Below, in pieces: positions 1-6,386 of a stretch of DNA of 20,181 nucleotides. The position numbers and the translations under genes are program-made. Position 1 is the stretch's first letter. Every line of letters begins with the position of its first letter. The notes under the pieces were generated by a model. That model had not been told where the DNA came from. It did no database searches and worked only from the letters and a program-made list of their open reading frames with translations. This DNA is from Firmicutes bacterium UBA5227 (GTDB lineage: Bacteria; Bacillota; Clostridia; Tissierellales; Sedimentibacteraceae): NCBI GenBank assembly GCA_002409285.1, contig DHUT01000034.1, forward strand, positions 1 through 20,181, given 5' to 3'.

Positions 1-1
1 T

Positions 2-1693
2 TTGGAGGGTGCAACAGCCATTGCACAAAATTCAGATTTTACTATAGTGGGTAGTGTTTTACATGCAACGCATAATGGCGAAACTGCTATTGCAGTAACC
101 TCTAACCTGACAATCGGCGGAACAGTTACCCACGTAACAAACGAGGGTATAGTTGCTATAAACGGCACTTCTGATTTAACTGTTGTCGGTTCTGTTGCTC
201 ATGTTACAAACTTGGGCGAAATCGCAATTAACGTTACTTCTGATTTGACTCTTGCCGGAAGCATTTTACATGCGGTAATCGAAGGGGAAACTACTCCGAC
301 TATTACTTCCGCATTGACTGTTGACGGAAGCGTTTTACATCAAACCATCGAAGGTGCTATTGATATTGTTGTAACATCTGAGTTATTGGCTGTTGCAGAT
401 AAAACAGGCTCACACGAAGGTATTGCAAATATTCAAGTTAGCTCTACTCTCGAAGTAGCTGGCTCTGTATCTCATAAGACTATAGAAGGTGCGGTGGTAA
501 TTGGCGTAACCTCTGAACTGATAGCAAACGGGCATGTTGCTGGTACTCAAGAAGGTACTGTAACTATAAACGTTACTTCCTCTCTTGAAGTTATCGGAAC
601 TGTTGCTCACGTTACTAATGAGGGTGCTACTACAATTAATACAACCTCCGAACTGCTTATAAGCGGAACTGTTTCTCATCAAACCATTGAAGGTGCTACT
701 GCGGTTGATACGACTTCAACTTTAGTCGCTGTTGATACGGTACTACACCAAACTTTGGAAGGGGCAGTTGCAATTTCTGTAACTTCCCAATTATTGACAG
801 AAGATACAGTTACACATGCAATTTTGGAAGGTATAAATGATATTACTATTCAATCCAGTTTGGATTTGGTTGGCGGTATCATACATACTACTCATGACGG
901 TTTAGTGGCAATTAATGTTACATCAGAATTATTGGCAGAATCTTGGAAAGCGGGAACGCAAGAAGGTGCTTCGACTGTTTCAGGAACTTCTACATTAGAA
1001 GTTGTTGCGACTGTCTTACACCCCATCCACGAAGGTGCTACAACAATTGATGTTACTTCTAATCTGTTGGCTTTCCCAGAAGTGGGAGGTTTACTAGAGG
1101 GTGTTGCTGGCGTTGACCAAACTTCTGCGCTAACAATATCCGCTACGGTTACTCACTCTGTATATGAAGGAACTAGTGAAGTAAATGCTTCCTCTGAAAT
1201 AAATATAACAGGCGAAGTGCTTCATCCTGTTTATACAGGCGAAAGTAGTATATTAGCCACATCTGAAATATCGGTTGTTGGAACAATTGACCATTTAATT
1301 AATGAGGCATTAGCTGAATTAGGTATTGCGTCAGAACTAGGAATTACAGCAGAAGTAGTCCGTGCGATTATTGATGCCATAGCAACCCCTGATATAAATG
1401 GGGAGCTTTCTCTTGAAGGCGAAATTCTACATGCAATATTAGAAGGTGAAACTTCCATATCGTTATCTAGCCAATTATTTGCACAGGCGTTTTTAGGAAC
1501 GTTAAATGAGGGCGAAGTAAGCATAGAAGCTATTTCCCAATTAATTATAAATGGTGTAATTATAAGGCTACTTAAATGCAATATATACACGGTTGAAAAA
1601 GATGATAGGTCTTATGTTGTAGGAGCTGATAATAGAATTTGTGCAATAGACAAAGATAATAGAATCCATGTTGTTACATGCTCAAATACATGA
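2..1693 (+). CDS. Repetitive fibre-like phage structural protein, 5'-partial
   Basis: Open at the left edge, so the true start is probably upstream; 563 residues are visible. Almost the whole chain is 23 tandem units of 22-23 residues with the consensus G-x(4)-[IV]-x-[TV]-[ST]-S-x-L-x(3)-G-x-V-x-H-x(3)-E. Two unit types occur: a 23-residue type with a histidine near the end, and a 22-residue type lacking it (endings such as AGTQE, GSHE, GTLNE) at units 6, 8, 14, 16 and 22. The C-terminus changes to about three short 'D-[DN]-R-x-x-x-[VI]' units (DDRSYVV, DNRICAI, DNRIHVV), a tail seen in other phage structural proteins. The alternating polar/hydrophobic pattern suggests a beta-rich, elongated, probably oligomeric fibre or decoration protein; this is inferred from pattern only. 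No enzymatic motif or membrane segment is seen. It reads towards a small structural gene 44 bp downstream. Confidence 0.7.
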   Translation: MEGATAIAQNSDFTIVGSVLHATHNGETAIAVTSNLTIGGTVTHVTNEGIVAINGTSDLTVVGSVAHVTNLGEIAINVTSDLTLAGSILHAVIEGETTPTITSALTVDGSVLHQTIEGAIDIVVTSELLAVADKTGSHEGIANIQVSSTLEVAGSVSHKTIEGAVVIGVTSELIANGHVAGTQEGTVTINVTSSLEVIGTVAHVTNEGATTINTTSELLISGTVSHQTIEGATAVDTTSTLVAVDTVLHQTLEGAVAISVTSQLLTEDTVTHAILEGINDITIQSSLDLVGGIIHTTHDGLVAINVTSELLAESWKAGTQEGASTVSGTSTLEVVATVLHPIHEGATTIDVTSNLLAFPEVGGLLEGVAGVDQTSALTISATVTHSVYEGTSEVNASSEINITGEVLHPVYTGESSILATSEISVVGTIDHLINEALAELGIASELGITAEVVRAIIDAIATPDINGELSLEGEILHAILEGETSISLSSQLFAQAFLGTLNEGEVSIEAISQLIINGVIIRLLKCNIYTVEKDDRSYVVGADNRICAIDKDNRIHVVTCSNT

Positions 1694-1737
1694 TATAGTG
1701 TAGAGAAAGAAAATAATATTTATGAGGTAGTGTGCAA

Positions 1738-2034
1738 ATGATAAATGATAATATTAATAAAATAAAAGACCCGCATGGAATTCTTGTATACGCATTCTAT
1801 TGGGAAAAATACTTACCAGAAAATGCGGTAATTGATGAACATTGGCTTACGGTAAACGATGGTATTGAGGAAGATGGTGGAATTACCATTAGTAACGATT
1901 ACCATACCGATACCGAAGTCTTTTTCCTTGCTTCTGGCGGAATTTTAGGTAAGGAATATGATGTAACATGCAAGATAAGATATGGTATAGAAGTGGATGA
2001 CCGCACTATGAAAATTATTATCAATAATAGATAA
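1738..2034 (+). CDS. Small phage structural protein (Ig-like/fibre-associated family)
   Basis: A 98-residue protein starting at ATG 1738, placed by GAGGT at 1724-1728 nine bases upstream; a GTG two codons earlier would lie too close to that site. It begins 'DPHGILVYAFYWEKYL' and ends with a pattern 'FFLASGGILGKEYDVTCKI...DDRTMKI'. This layout (DP, an aromatic-rich W..W/YL segment, then L.SGG..G..Y.VTC.I and DRT/DRS near the end) is common in small proteins encoded next to phage head and tail genes, and is predicted to be an all-beta Ig-like fold. Its exact role in the virion is unknown. It follows the repeat protein on the same strand and is the last gene before the convergent terminator, so it probably closes the structural transcription unit. 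Confidence 0.65.
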   Translation: MINDNINKIKDPHGILVYAFYWEKYLPENAVIDEHWLTVNDGIEEDGGITISNDYHTDTEVFFLASGGILGKEYDVTCKIRYGIEVDDRTMKIIINNR

Positions 2035-2042
2035 TATGTGTT

Positions 2043-2080
2043 AAAAAAAGAATACCCCCAATTTCGGGGGTATTTTTTTA
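2043..2080. terminator. Bidirectional intrinsic terminator
   Basis: A 9-bp perfect stem (AATACCCCC at 2051-2059, GGGGGTATT at 2066-2074) with a 6-base loop is flanked by an A-run (2043-2049) on the left and a T-run on the right. It can therefore end transcription from both directions, and it lies exactly where rightward structural genes meet the leftward replication block. Confidence 0.9.
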
Positions 2081-2154
2081 TGCATTGAAACTATTTTATT
2101 TAGGCTCTTCCTAATTAATTTTTTATAAAATATCAAATAAAATCATAGTTTTAT

Positions 2155-2415
2155 TTAATAGAGTGGTTCGCCATCTTCTACATGGAGATATTTGCCAAGA
2201 AGTTCTTTTACACACTCTTGACAAAAATTTCCAGCAACTCTTACGCCATCTCCAAATATTGAGCTATATCCTCCGATAAAGTTTATATTCAAAAATTCTT
2301 GTACTTCAAAAATGTCTACATCACTAACACTGCATGAGTATGTTTTGCCACAGCAGTCACAAGTAATTTCATCCTTAACAAGCACCTCTTTGGTTTCCGC
2401 TCTATATGTTATCAT
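2155..2415 (-). CDS. Small zinc-ribbon-like conserved hypothetical protein
   Basis: An 86-residue protein with two Cys pairs: 'CDCCGK' near residue 20 (with a further Cys in TYSCSV) and 'CQEC' near residue 66, giving a likely zinc-binding knuckle. Between them is the string 'VQEFLNINFIGGYSSIFGDG'. The arrangement 'C.CCGK.Y ... QEFL.I...GGY.S.FGDG ... C..C..ELLG.YL' resembles a small family of uncharacterised proteins found in phages and bacteria, but I know of no assigned function. The ATG at 2415 is preceded by AAGGA at good spacing. It is the last gene of the leftward block, 67 bp after dUTPase, and ends just before the shared terminator. Confidence 0.7.
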   Translation of the reverse strand: MITYRAETKEVLVKDEITCDCCGKTYSCSVSDVDIFEVQEFLNINFIGGYSSIFGDGVRVAGNFCQECVKELLGKYLHVEDGEPLY

Positions 2416-2482
2416 TATTTATCCTTCTAAAATTTTTCTTTCAATAAAATGATATCCTCATTTTTTACTGTTTTACTATCGC

Positions 2483-2896
2483 TTATACTCCGGTGCTTCC
2501 AAATCCACCCTCTCCACGAGTCGTTTCATCCAAAGATTCAACTTTCACATATGGGGATAACATGACGGGTACAGTAAGCAATTGGGCAATTCTGTCGCCT
2601 TTATTTACAAAAAATGTAACACCGGAGTGATTATATAGCACAACCCTTACCTCTCCTCTATATGTAGAGTCTATACAACCTGCCCCTACTTCAATGCCAT
2701 GGTTTGCTGATAAACCGCTTCTTGACCATAGCAACCCAACATATCCACTTGGAATAGCGACACGTATTCCTGTAGAAACTACGTCTCGCGTTCCAGGCTC
2801 TATCATCACGTCTTCGCTAGCACAGATATCTAAACCGGCGTCGTAGTCATTCTTCTTTGTTAATTTGTATTCCTCTGTTGTGTATATACCTTGCAT
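2483..2896 (-). CDS. dut: dUTP pyrophosphatase (dUTPase)
   Basis: A 137-residue trimeric-type dUTPase that hydrolyses dUTP to dUMP and pyrophosphate, keeping uracil out of phage DNA and supplying dUMP for dTMP synthesis. All five family motifs are visible in order: I 'YDAGLDICA' (residues 18-26), II 'SRSGLS' (58-63), III 'GCIDSTYRGEV' (73-83, with Asp76 and Tyr79), IV 'GDRIAQL' (100-106) and V 'RGEGGFGSTG' (127-136). Length is normal for the family. The ATG lies 5 bases after the stop of the upstream GIY-YIG gene. The only plausible ribosome binding site (AGAGAGG) is inside that gene's last codons and is rather far away, so translation is probably coupled to the endonuclease gene or to readthrough from the reductase. 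It fits the neighbouring nucleotide-metabolism genes. Confidence 0.96.
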   Translation of the reverse strand: MQGIYTTEEYKLTKKNDYDAGLDICASEDVMIEPGTRDVVSTGIRVAIPSGYVGLLWSRSGLSANHGIEVGAGCIDSTYRGEVRVVLYNHSGVTFFVNKGDRIAQLLTVPVMLSPYVKVESLDETTRGEGGFGSTGV

Positions 2897-2901
2897 AGAA
2901 T

Positions 2902-3756
2902 TTATTTATCCTCTCTAATTATATTACGTATTTCTGGAAGAACATGCTTCCATGTGTAATTGCCTTTTATTAAATATATAGTGTTATAACTAACTCCGTA
3001 CTCCAAAGCTAAATCTTTTACTTTTTTACCATCTAATAGCAAATATATTATTTTTGCAACTTGGGTATCTGTTAGAGTAGCTTTTCCATGCCTCTCTCCT
3101 TTATGGCAAAGTTTTTGTTTAGCAAGAGCCTCTGAAGACAGTTTCCTACCAACTAGTGATAGCGAGATGTTTCTTTTTTCATCATCTGTTCTTGGAATGC
3201 CTATATTCCAAGGTATTTTGCCAATATTTGCCTCACTAATTTTTCTTTTAGTTTCCTCGTTTTTCGGCTTTCCTTTATTTCCCGTGCTTATTTTTATTCT
3301 CTCTTCATCAGTGTGCTTTCTTCCCCACCAAGTTGATAGCTTTCCTGTTTTACCGTATTGCGGATTATTTGCGCCACCGTATCTTCCTTTCAGTGATTCT
3401 GAAATTCTCATTTTTGTCTCTAAGCTAGGAACCCATCCTGTTGTAGAGCCACCTCCAATGGTCATATTATAACCGTTAGACTCTTCGGCATTTATATAAG
3501 AATTAAAAAACGATATCCAGTATTGCTCCTTTTCATTTAAATCTTCTATTGAAACGGCATTATCAATAACTTCCCATGTTATAGATTCACTGCCATATTT
3601 ATCCATGGCACGACAAAAAGCAGCATTCTTTCTTTTTTTATCATTAATGTGAGAACTCTTCCTAATATTTAAATCATTTACTGTTTGTCCTATATAGCAC
3701 TTACCATTCGGAAATGTGGCTTTATATATTATTCCAAAAACACTTTTTTCTTCCAT
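2902..3756 (-). CDS. Free-standing GIY-YIG homing endonuclease with NUMOD3 and HTH regions
   Basis: A 284-residue protein built like phage homing endonucleases. Residues 1-95 form a GIY-YIG nuclease domain: 'GIIYKA' (8-13), 'CYIGQT' (20-25), a likely catalytic Arg32 with His36, and the conserved Glu in 'NEKEQYWI' (74-81). Residues about 125-205 carry repeated NUMOD3-type DNA-binding segments ('NNPQYGKTGK', 'GRKHTDEERIKIS', 'GKPKNEETKRKIS'). The C-terminus ('LTDTQVAKIIYLL...VKDLALEYGVSYNTIYLIKG') is a helix-turn-helix. I see no sign that it lies inside an intron: it sits between complete reductase and dUTPase genes and has its own promoter and strong GGAGG site. It probably cuts an allele lacking it at a nearby site and so spreads by homing. 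Both flanking genes are dNTP-synthesis genes. Confidence 0.93.
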   Translation of the reverse strand: MEEKSVFGIIYKATFPNGKCYIGQTVNDLNIRKSSHINDKKRKNAAFCRAMDKYGSESITWEVIDNAVSIEDLNEKEQYWISFFNSYINAEESNGYNMTIGGGSTTGWVPSLETKMRISESLKGRYGGANNPQYGKTGKLSTWWGRKHTDEERIKISTGNKGKPKNEETKRKISEANIGKIPWNIGIPRTDDEKRNISLSLVGRKLSSEALAKQKLCHKGERHGKATLTDTQVAKIIYLLLDGKKVKDLALEYGVSYNTIYLIKGNYTWKHVLPEIRNIIREDK

Positions 3757-3758
3757 TT

Positions 3759-3825
3759 ATACACCTCCACGTGTATTGTAATTAGAGTGTAAAAAGAGTG
3801 GTGGAGCACCCTTCTCACACTCTAA
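3759..3825 (-). promoter_or_regulatory. Structured 5' leader of the GIY-YIG gene with partly hidden ribosome binding site
   Basis: Two hairpins lie between promoter and start codon. The first (3782-3825) has perfect 9-bp outer arms (TTAGAGTGT at 3782-3790 and its complement at 3817-3825) and inner pairings (GAG/CTC, GGTG/CACC). Its outer end coincides with the predicted transcription start. The second (3759-3776) has 6-bp arms (ATACAC/GTGTAT) and a 6-base loop; the GGAGG ribosome binding site lies in the loop and one arm. Neither has a U-run, so they are not terminators in this direction. Confidence 0.65.
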
Positions 3826-3830
3826 TATAG

Positions 3831-3859
3831 ATTGTATCACACTTTTGCTATTTTGTCAA
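3831..3859 (-). promoter_or_regulatory. Sigma-70/SigA-type promoter for the GIY-YIG/dUTPase unit
   Basis: On the minus strand: TTGACA (3854-3859), a 17-base spacer and TACAAT (3831-3836), with TG one base before the -10 (extended -10). The start point is predicted near 3824. It lies just after the reductase stop, so dut and the downstream zinc protein can be transcribed separately from the long upstream unit. Confidence 0.85.
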
Positions 3860-3888
3860 GGGTTAAAGTATACCAATTTTAAAAGTGG

Positions 3889-5631
3889 TTAGTCGTAATA
3901 TGTTGATGTAGCAGCTGTAAGGCTTTCTTTTGTACAGAAAATGCATCTTTTACTACCGTTTATTTCAACCATATCTTTTCCGCACATCGGGCATAAATCT
4001 TTTTTTATATTTCGAGGCGATAAGACCTCAATTTTTCGACTTCCGTTACGGTATACTGCTAGCCCCTTACACCCTTTTTGCCACGCAAGCATAACTGCGT
4101 TTGCGATGCTTTCCCTCTTTGCGTTATTTGGGAAATTAATTGTCTTCGAAACACCAGACTGGATATGTCTTTGTGTCGCGGCAAGCGTCTCAATATGTTC
4201 TTCCCAAGTAACTTCCTGCGCCCCGTTAGAGGAAACAGCACAGCGAAAATAAGGTTTTTCAGCCAAATCATTCTCAAAAGTATACGTTCCAGTCTTATCG
4301 TTACGTACAGTAATTTCACTAAAAATAGGTTCAATACCACTAGAGCATCCAGCGATTAAACTAATTGTGTTGTGCGATACGACGCTGTTTGCGATATAGC
4401 AATTATTTTCAAGAACCTCAATATCAAAAGTATTTGCTTTTGAATTTTCTACATCTAAAACCGTATCAACCGTGCAGTTATTTAAATTTAATTTATCTAA
4501 CTGGTTTCTTATTTCTTTGGTTTCAATAATTCTTTTTGTAGAGATTGAGTAAACTCTATACATTGTACCCCCAAGCCCAGATACCCGTTTTTGTATTCTT
4601 GCGTCTTTTCCTAATGCTCTCGAAATAACAACCCATTGCTGGGCAAACACTTTGCTGGCTGTATCTATATATCTAACGCTTCCGCTGTGGCTACCGTCTG
4701 CAAAATAAAACCCATCCATAAACGCCAATAGATTCTCTTTGCTGAATTGCCTAATCGCTTTTGTAAATATAATATTTTTTGCTTTATTTTTTACAAAATC
4801 GTTTTCTTTTAACCATCTTAAAAGTTTAGATGAGTTGAAACATACAGAAACGCATTTTTCTCTTTTATCGAAATAAATGGTCGGACTTATTCCGAACAGC
4901 TTTTTTCCTAAATCAGATACATAAAGATAATCTTCTTCAGTAGAATTAAAATGTAATCTTATACCCTTTTTATGAAAAGAGCCGTCTCCAAATAAAATAC
5001 CTAAAAATTCAGCCAGTTCTTTTGTAACTGTTTTTGGATAAAAAATTTCGTTTTCATTAAAATGACCATCATTAAAACTTGATTTAAGGATGGGGTTATT
5101 TGTATTAGTATATGTTCCTAAGGGAATAACTAGGATATCCCCTACCCCCAGCTTATCCGCTTCTTTCCATATATATTTCCCATCTTCCAAAACTCGGTAT
5201 TGATGATTATATGTTGATTCTAATTCTATTCCACTACTCAGCTTAATTACTTTTGTATTCTGGAGGTTGTTTACAAAGAAATTACCAGATTCTTGATAAG
5301 CGTTTTCTTGTGCAACATTTATTTTTATCTTTTGCCATCTTTCTCCGTTTATGTCTCCTAGTTCTTGTAATTCTAAGATACCTTTATCTGTAACGACAAG
5401 AGTATCCTTTTTTTGGCAACCGGTCGGTGCAACGGTATTAGTAGTTATATTGCGGCGTGGTTCAGGAAGTTTCTGGCACTGCAAAGGAACACCGTATTCT
5501 TTTCCCATTATTTCAGATTCATCAATAGAAATTTTCTCCATAAAGGCAAGAATCTTTTCAAGTAGGTCAATTGCTTCCCGTGAGCCATATGCAATTTCTT
5601 TCATTAAAAGCATATCTGCATATCCCATAAT
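3889..5631 (-). CDS. nrdJ: Adenosylcobalamin-dependent (class II) ribonucleotide reductase, exon 2 with in-frame intein
   Basis: The 3' exon of the reductase; it begins at codon ATT (5631), directly after the group I intron, and joins exon 1 in phase 0 to give '...AVGLG-IMGYADML...'. It carries the intein (4369-5418) in frame. Without the intein it encodes 230 residues: 71 before it (ending 'RRNITTNTVAPTG') and 159 after it (starting 'TISLIAGCSSGIEPIF', the substrate-site region). Further on are 'SGVSKTINFPNNA', 'KGCKGLAVYRNGSR' and a C-terminal 'CPMCGKD...CIFC' zinc/redox knuckle, all typical of NrdJ rather than class I NrdA/NrdE. An ATG upstream at 5649 lies in the intron and is not a real start. 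Mature enzyme: 348 + 230 = 578 residues, somewhat short, with no ATP cone seen. It reduces ribonucleotides to deoxyribonucleotides for phage replication. Confidence 0.93.
   Translation of the reverse strand: MMGYADMLLMKEIAYGSREAIDLLEKILAFMEKISIDESEIMGKEYGVPLQCQKLPEPRRNITTNTVAPTGCQKKDTLVVTDKGILELQELGDINGERWQKIKINVAQENAYQESGNFFVNNLQNTKVIKLSSGIELESTYNHQYRVLEDGKYIWKEADKLGVGDILVIPLGTYTNTNNPILKSSFNDGHFNENEIFYPKTVTKELAEFLGILFGDGSFHKKGIRLHFNSTEEDYLYVSDLGKKLFGISPTIYFDKREKCVSVCFNSSKLLRWLKENDFVKNKAKNIIFTKAIRQFSKENLLAFMDGFYFADGSHSGSVRYIDTASKVFAQQWVVISRALGKDARIQKRVSGLGGTMYRVYSISTKRIIETKEIRNQLDKLNLNNCTVDTVLDVENSKANTFDIEVLENNCYIANSVVSHNTISLIAGCSSGIEPIFSEITVRNDKTGTYTFENDLAEKPYFRCAVSSNGAQEVTWEEHIETLAATQRHIQSGVSKTINFPNNAKRESIANAVMLAWQKGCKGLAVYRNGSRKIEVLSPRNIKKDLCPMCGKDMVEINGSKRCIFCTKESLTAATSTYYD
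4369..5418 (-). mobile_element. Intein with LAGLIDADG homing endonuclease, in the reductase PTG/T site
   Basis: A 350-residue protein intron. It starts at Cys1 ('CQKKDTLVV', block A) directly after 'APTG' and ends '...NSVVSHN' (block G, penultimate His and terminal Asn) directly before Thr of 'TISLIAG', the +1 nucleophile. Block B is 'STYNHQYRVL' (TxxH). Block F is 'NTFDIEVLENNCYIAN'. Two LAGLIDADG-like motifs are visible, 'LAEFLGILFGDGSF' and 'LLAFMDGFYFADGSH', each with an acidic residue near its end, so the homing domain may be active. All residues needed for standard class 1 splicing are present. Excising it restores the conserved 'VAPTG-TISL' loop that lines the reductase substrate site, a position where inteins occur in other ribonucleotide reductases; the host enzyme depends on splicing for activity. 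Confidence 0.96.
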
Positions 5632-5668
5632 CAAAGTTGTTACTAGCATTTGCTAGGCTAAGATATTT

Positions 5669-6316
5669 CTACTTAGCTCTCGTATTCGCATACGAAGTTC
5701 GGACTATACCTTCAAACAAATCGACAAAATCGTTTTCTATGCCAAATGTTTTTTTATGGCACGAAATACACAAGGTTATTAAATTGCAATCGTCTAATCT
5801 TTTTTCCCAGTAAACAGAGAGAGGATGGATATGGTGAACGTTTAAAGAATTTTTAGTTTTTAACGGAGTGAACCCGCATTTTTGACAGGTAAAATTGTCT
5901 CGAGTCATAACTTCCATTCTTTTTTCTACCCATTCACCAGAAGCGTAAAATACGGCTTGCGTTGAAGATTTTCCGCCTTTCCAAGCGGGAGAATTCTTCC
6001 CTGTTTTTCCATACATTGGGTTATTTTTTCCTTTAGATACACCCGACTGTATTCTTTTAGCAGATATTTTCTTTCTTGTTGCAACACCGTGTGTTTTCCC
6101 ATAAAAAGAATTATTTTTACCGCGCAAGCTTCTTTTTATATAACCTATGTGCTTCTTTATAAGTCTTTCAAATAAACTTCTAGAGCCTTTATAACCAAGC
6201 CCGTTAAAATATTGTGATATTTGCACATAAGACATCTCTCTGTTTTCTCTTAAATCTACTAGCAAATCTAGTAAATTTGGAAAATCATTAAATAACCTTG
6301 TTACTTCTTGTTTCAT
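5669..6316 (-). CDS. Intron-encoded HNH homing endonuclease
   Basis: A 215-residue endonuclease encoded in the P8 region of the group I intron. It probably cuts intronless reductase alleles so that the intron is copied in. The N-terminus resembles a helix-turn-helix ('SYVQISQYFNGLGYKGSRSLFERLI'). NUMOD3-type segments follow ('GKNNSFYGKTHG', 'GKNNPMYGKTGKNSPAW'). The C-terminal HNH domain has 'TCQKCG', 'LNVHHIHPLS' and 'NLITLCISCHKKTFG', that is, two zinc Cys pairs and the catalytic His pair. I chose ATG 6316, preceded by GGAGG five bases upstream, over the in-frame GTG at 6328, which lies within that site. The last codons overlap the intron's S and P9 core elements, and the TAG stop is at 5669-5671, so coding and ribozyme constraints overlap. 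It has its own intronic promoter. Confidence 0.94.
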   Translation of the reverse strand: MKQEVTRLFNDFPNLLDLLVDLRENREMSYVQISQYFNGLGYKGSRSLFERLIKKHIGYIKRSLRGKNNSFYGKTHGVATRKKISAKRIQSGVSKGKNNPMYGKTGKNSPAWKGGKSSTQAVFYASGEWVEKRMEVMTRDNFTCQKCGFTPLKTKNSLNVHHIHPLSVYWEKRLDDCNLITLCISCHKKTFGIENDFVDLFEGIVRTSYANTRAK

Positions 6317-6322
6317 TGTTTC

Positions 6323-6328
6323 CTCCAC
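6323..6328 (-). promoter_or_regulatory. HNH ribosome binding site embedded in intron helix P3
   Basis: GUGGAG(G) on the minus strand is at once the 3' strand of intron helix P3, pairing with CUCCAC at 6488-6483, and the ribosome binding site of the HNH gene (ATG at 6316). The site is hidden when the intron folds and free in any transcript that starts downstream of 6483. Confidence 0.75.
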
Positions 6329-6357
6329 ATCTAGTCTCTGAGGGTTCTCTATTATAG

Positions 6358-6386
6358 ATTATACCATACTATATAGTATTTGCCAA
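6358..6386 (-). promoter_or_regulatory. Intronic extended -10 promoter for the HNH gene
   Basis: On the minus strand: TTGGCA (6381-6386), a 17-base spacer and TATAAT (6358-6363), with TG one base before the -10. The predicted start is near 6351, after the P3 5' strand and just before R, so the transcript would carry the HNH gene but not a complete ribozyme. Confidence 0.8.

Noticed and set aside
410..1590. Antisense open frames inside the repeat gene (410-682 and 1231-1590, minus strand)
   Set aside because: They mirror the repeats, lack ribosome binding sites and similarity to known proteins, and lie opposite a clearly coding frame.
2..1600. CRISPR-like array or simple DNA tandem repeat
   Set aside because: The regular units are coding 22-23-residue protein repeats with divergent codons, with no identical repeats separated by unique spacers.
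2902..3888. GIY-YIG gene lying in a second intron
   Set aside because: Both flanking genes are complete, it has its own promoter, and I see no P/Q/R/S core or splice pairing around it.
5632..5649. ATG at 5649 as start of a separate downstream reductase gene
   Set aside because: The first six codons are intron sequence; P1/P10 pairing and the reductase motif 'GLG-IMGYAD' show it is an exon joined at 5631, not a new gene.
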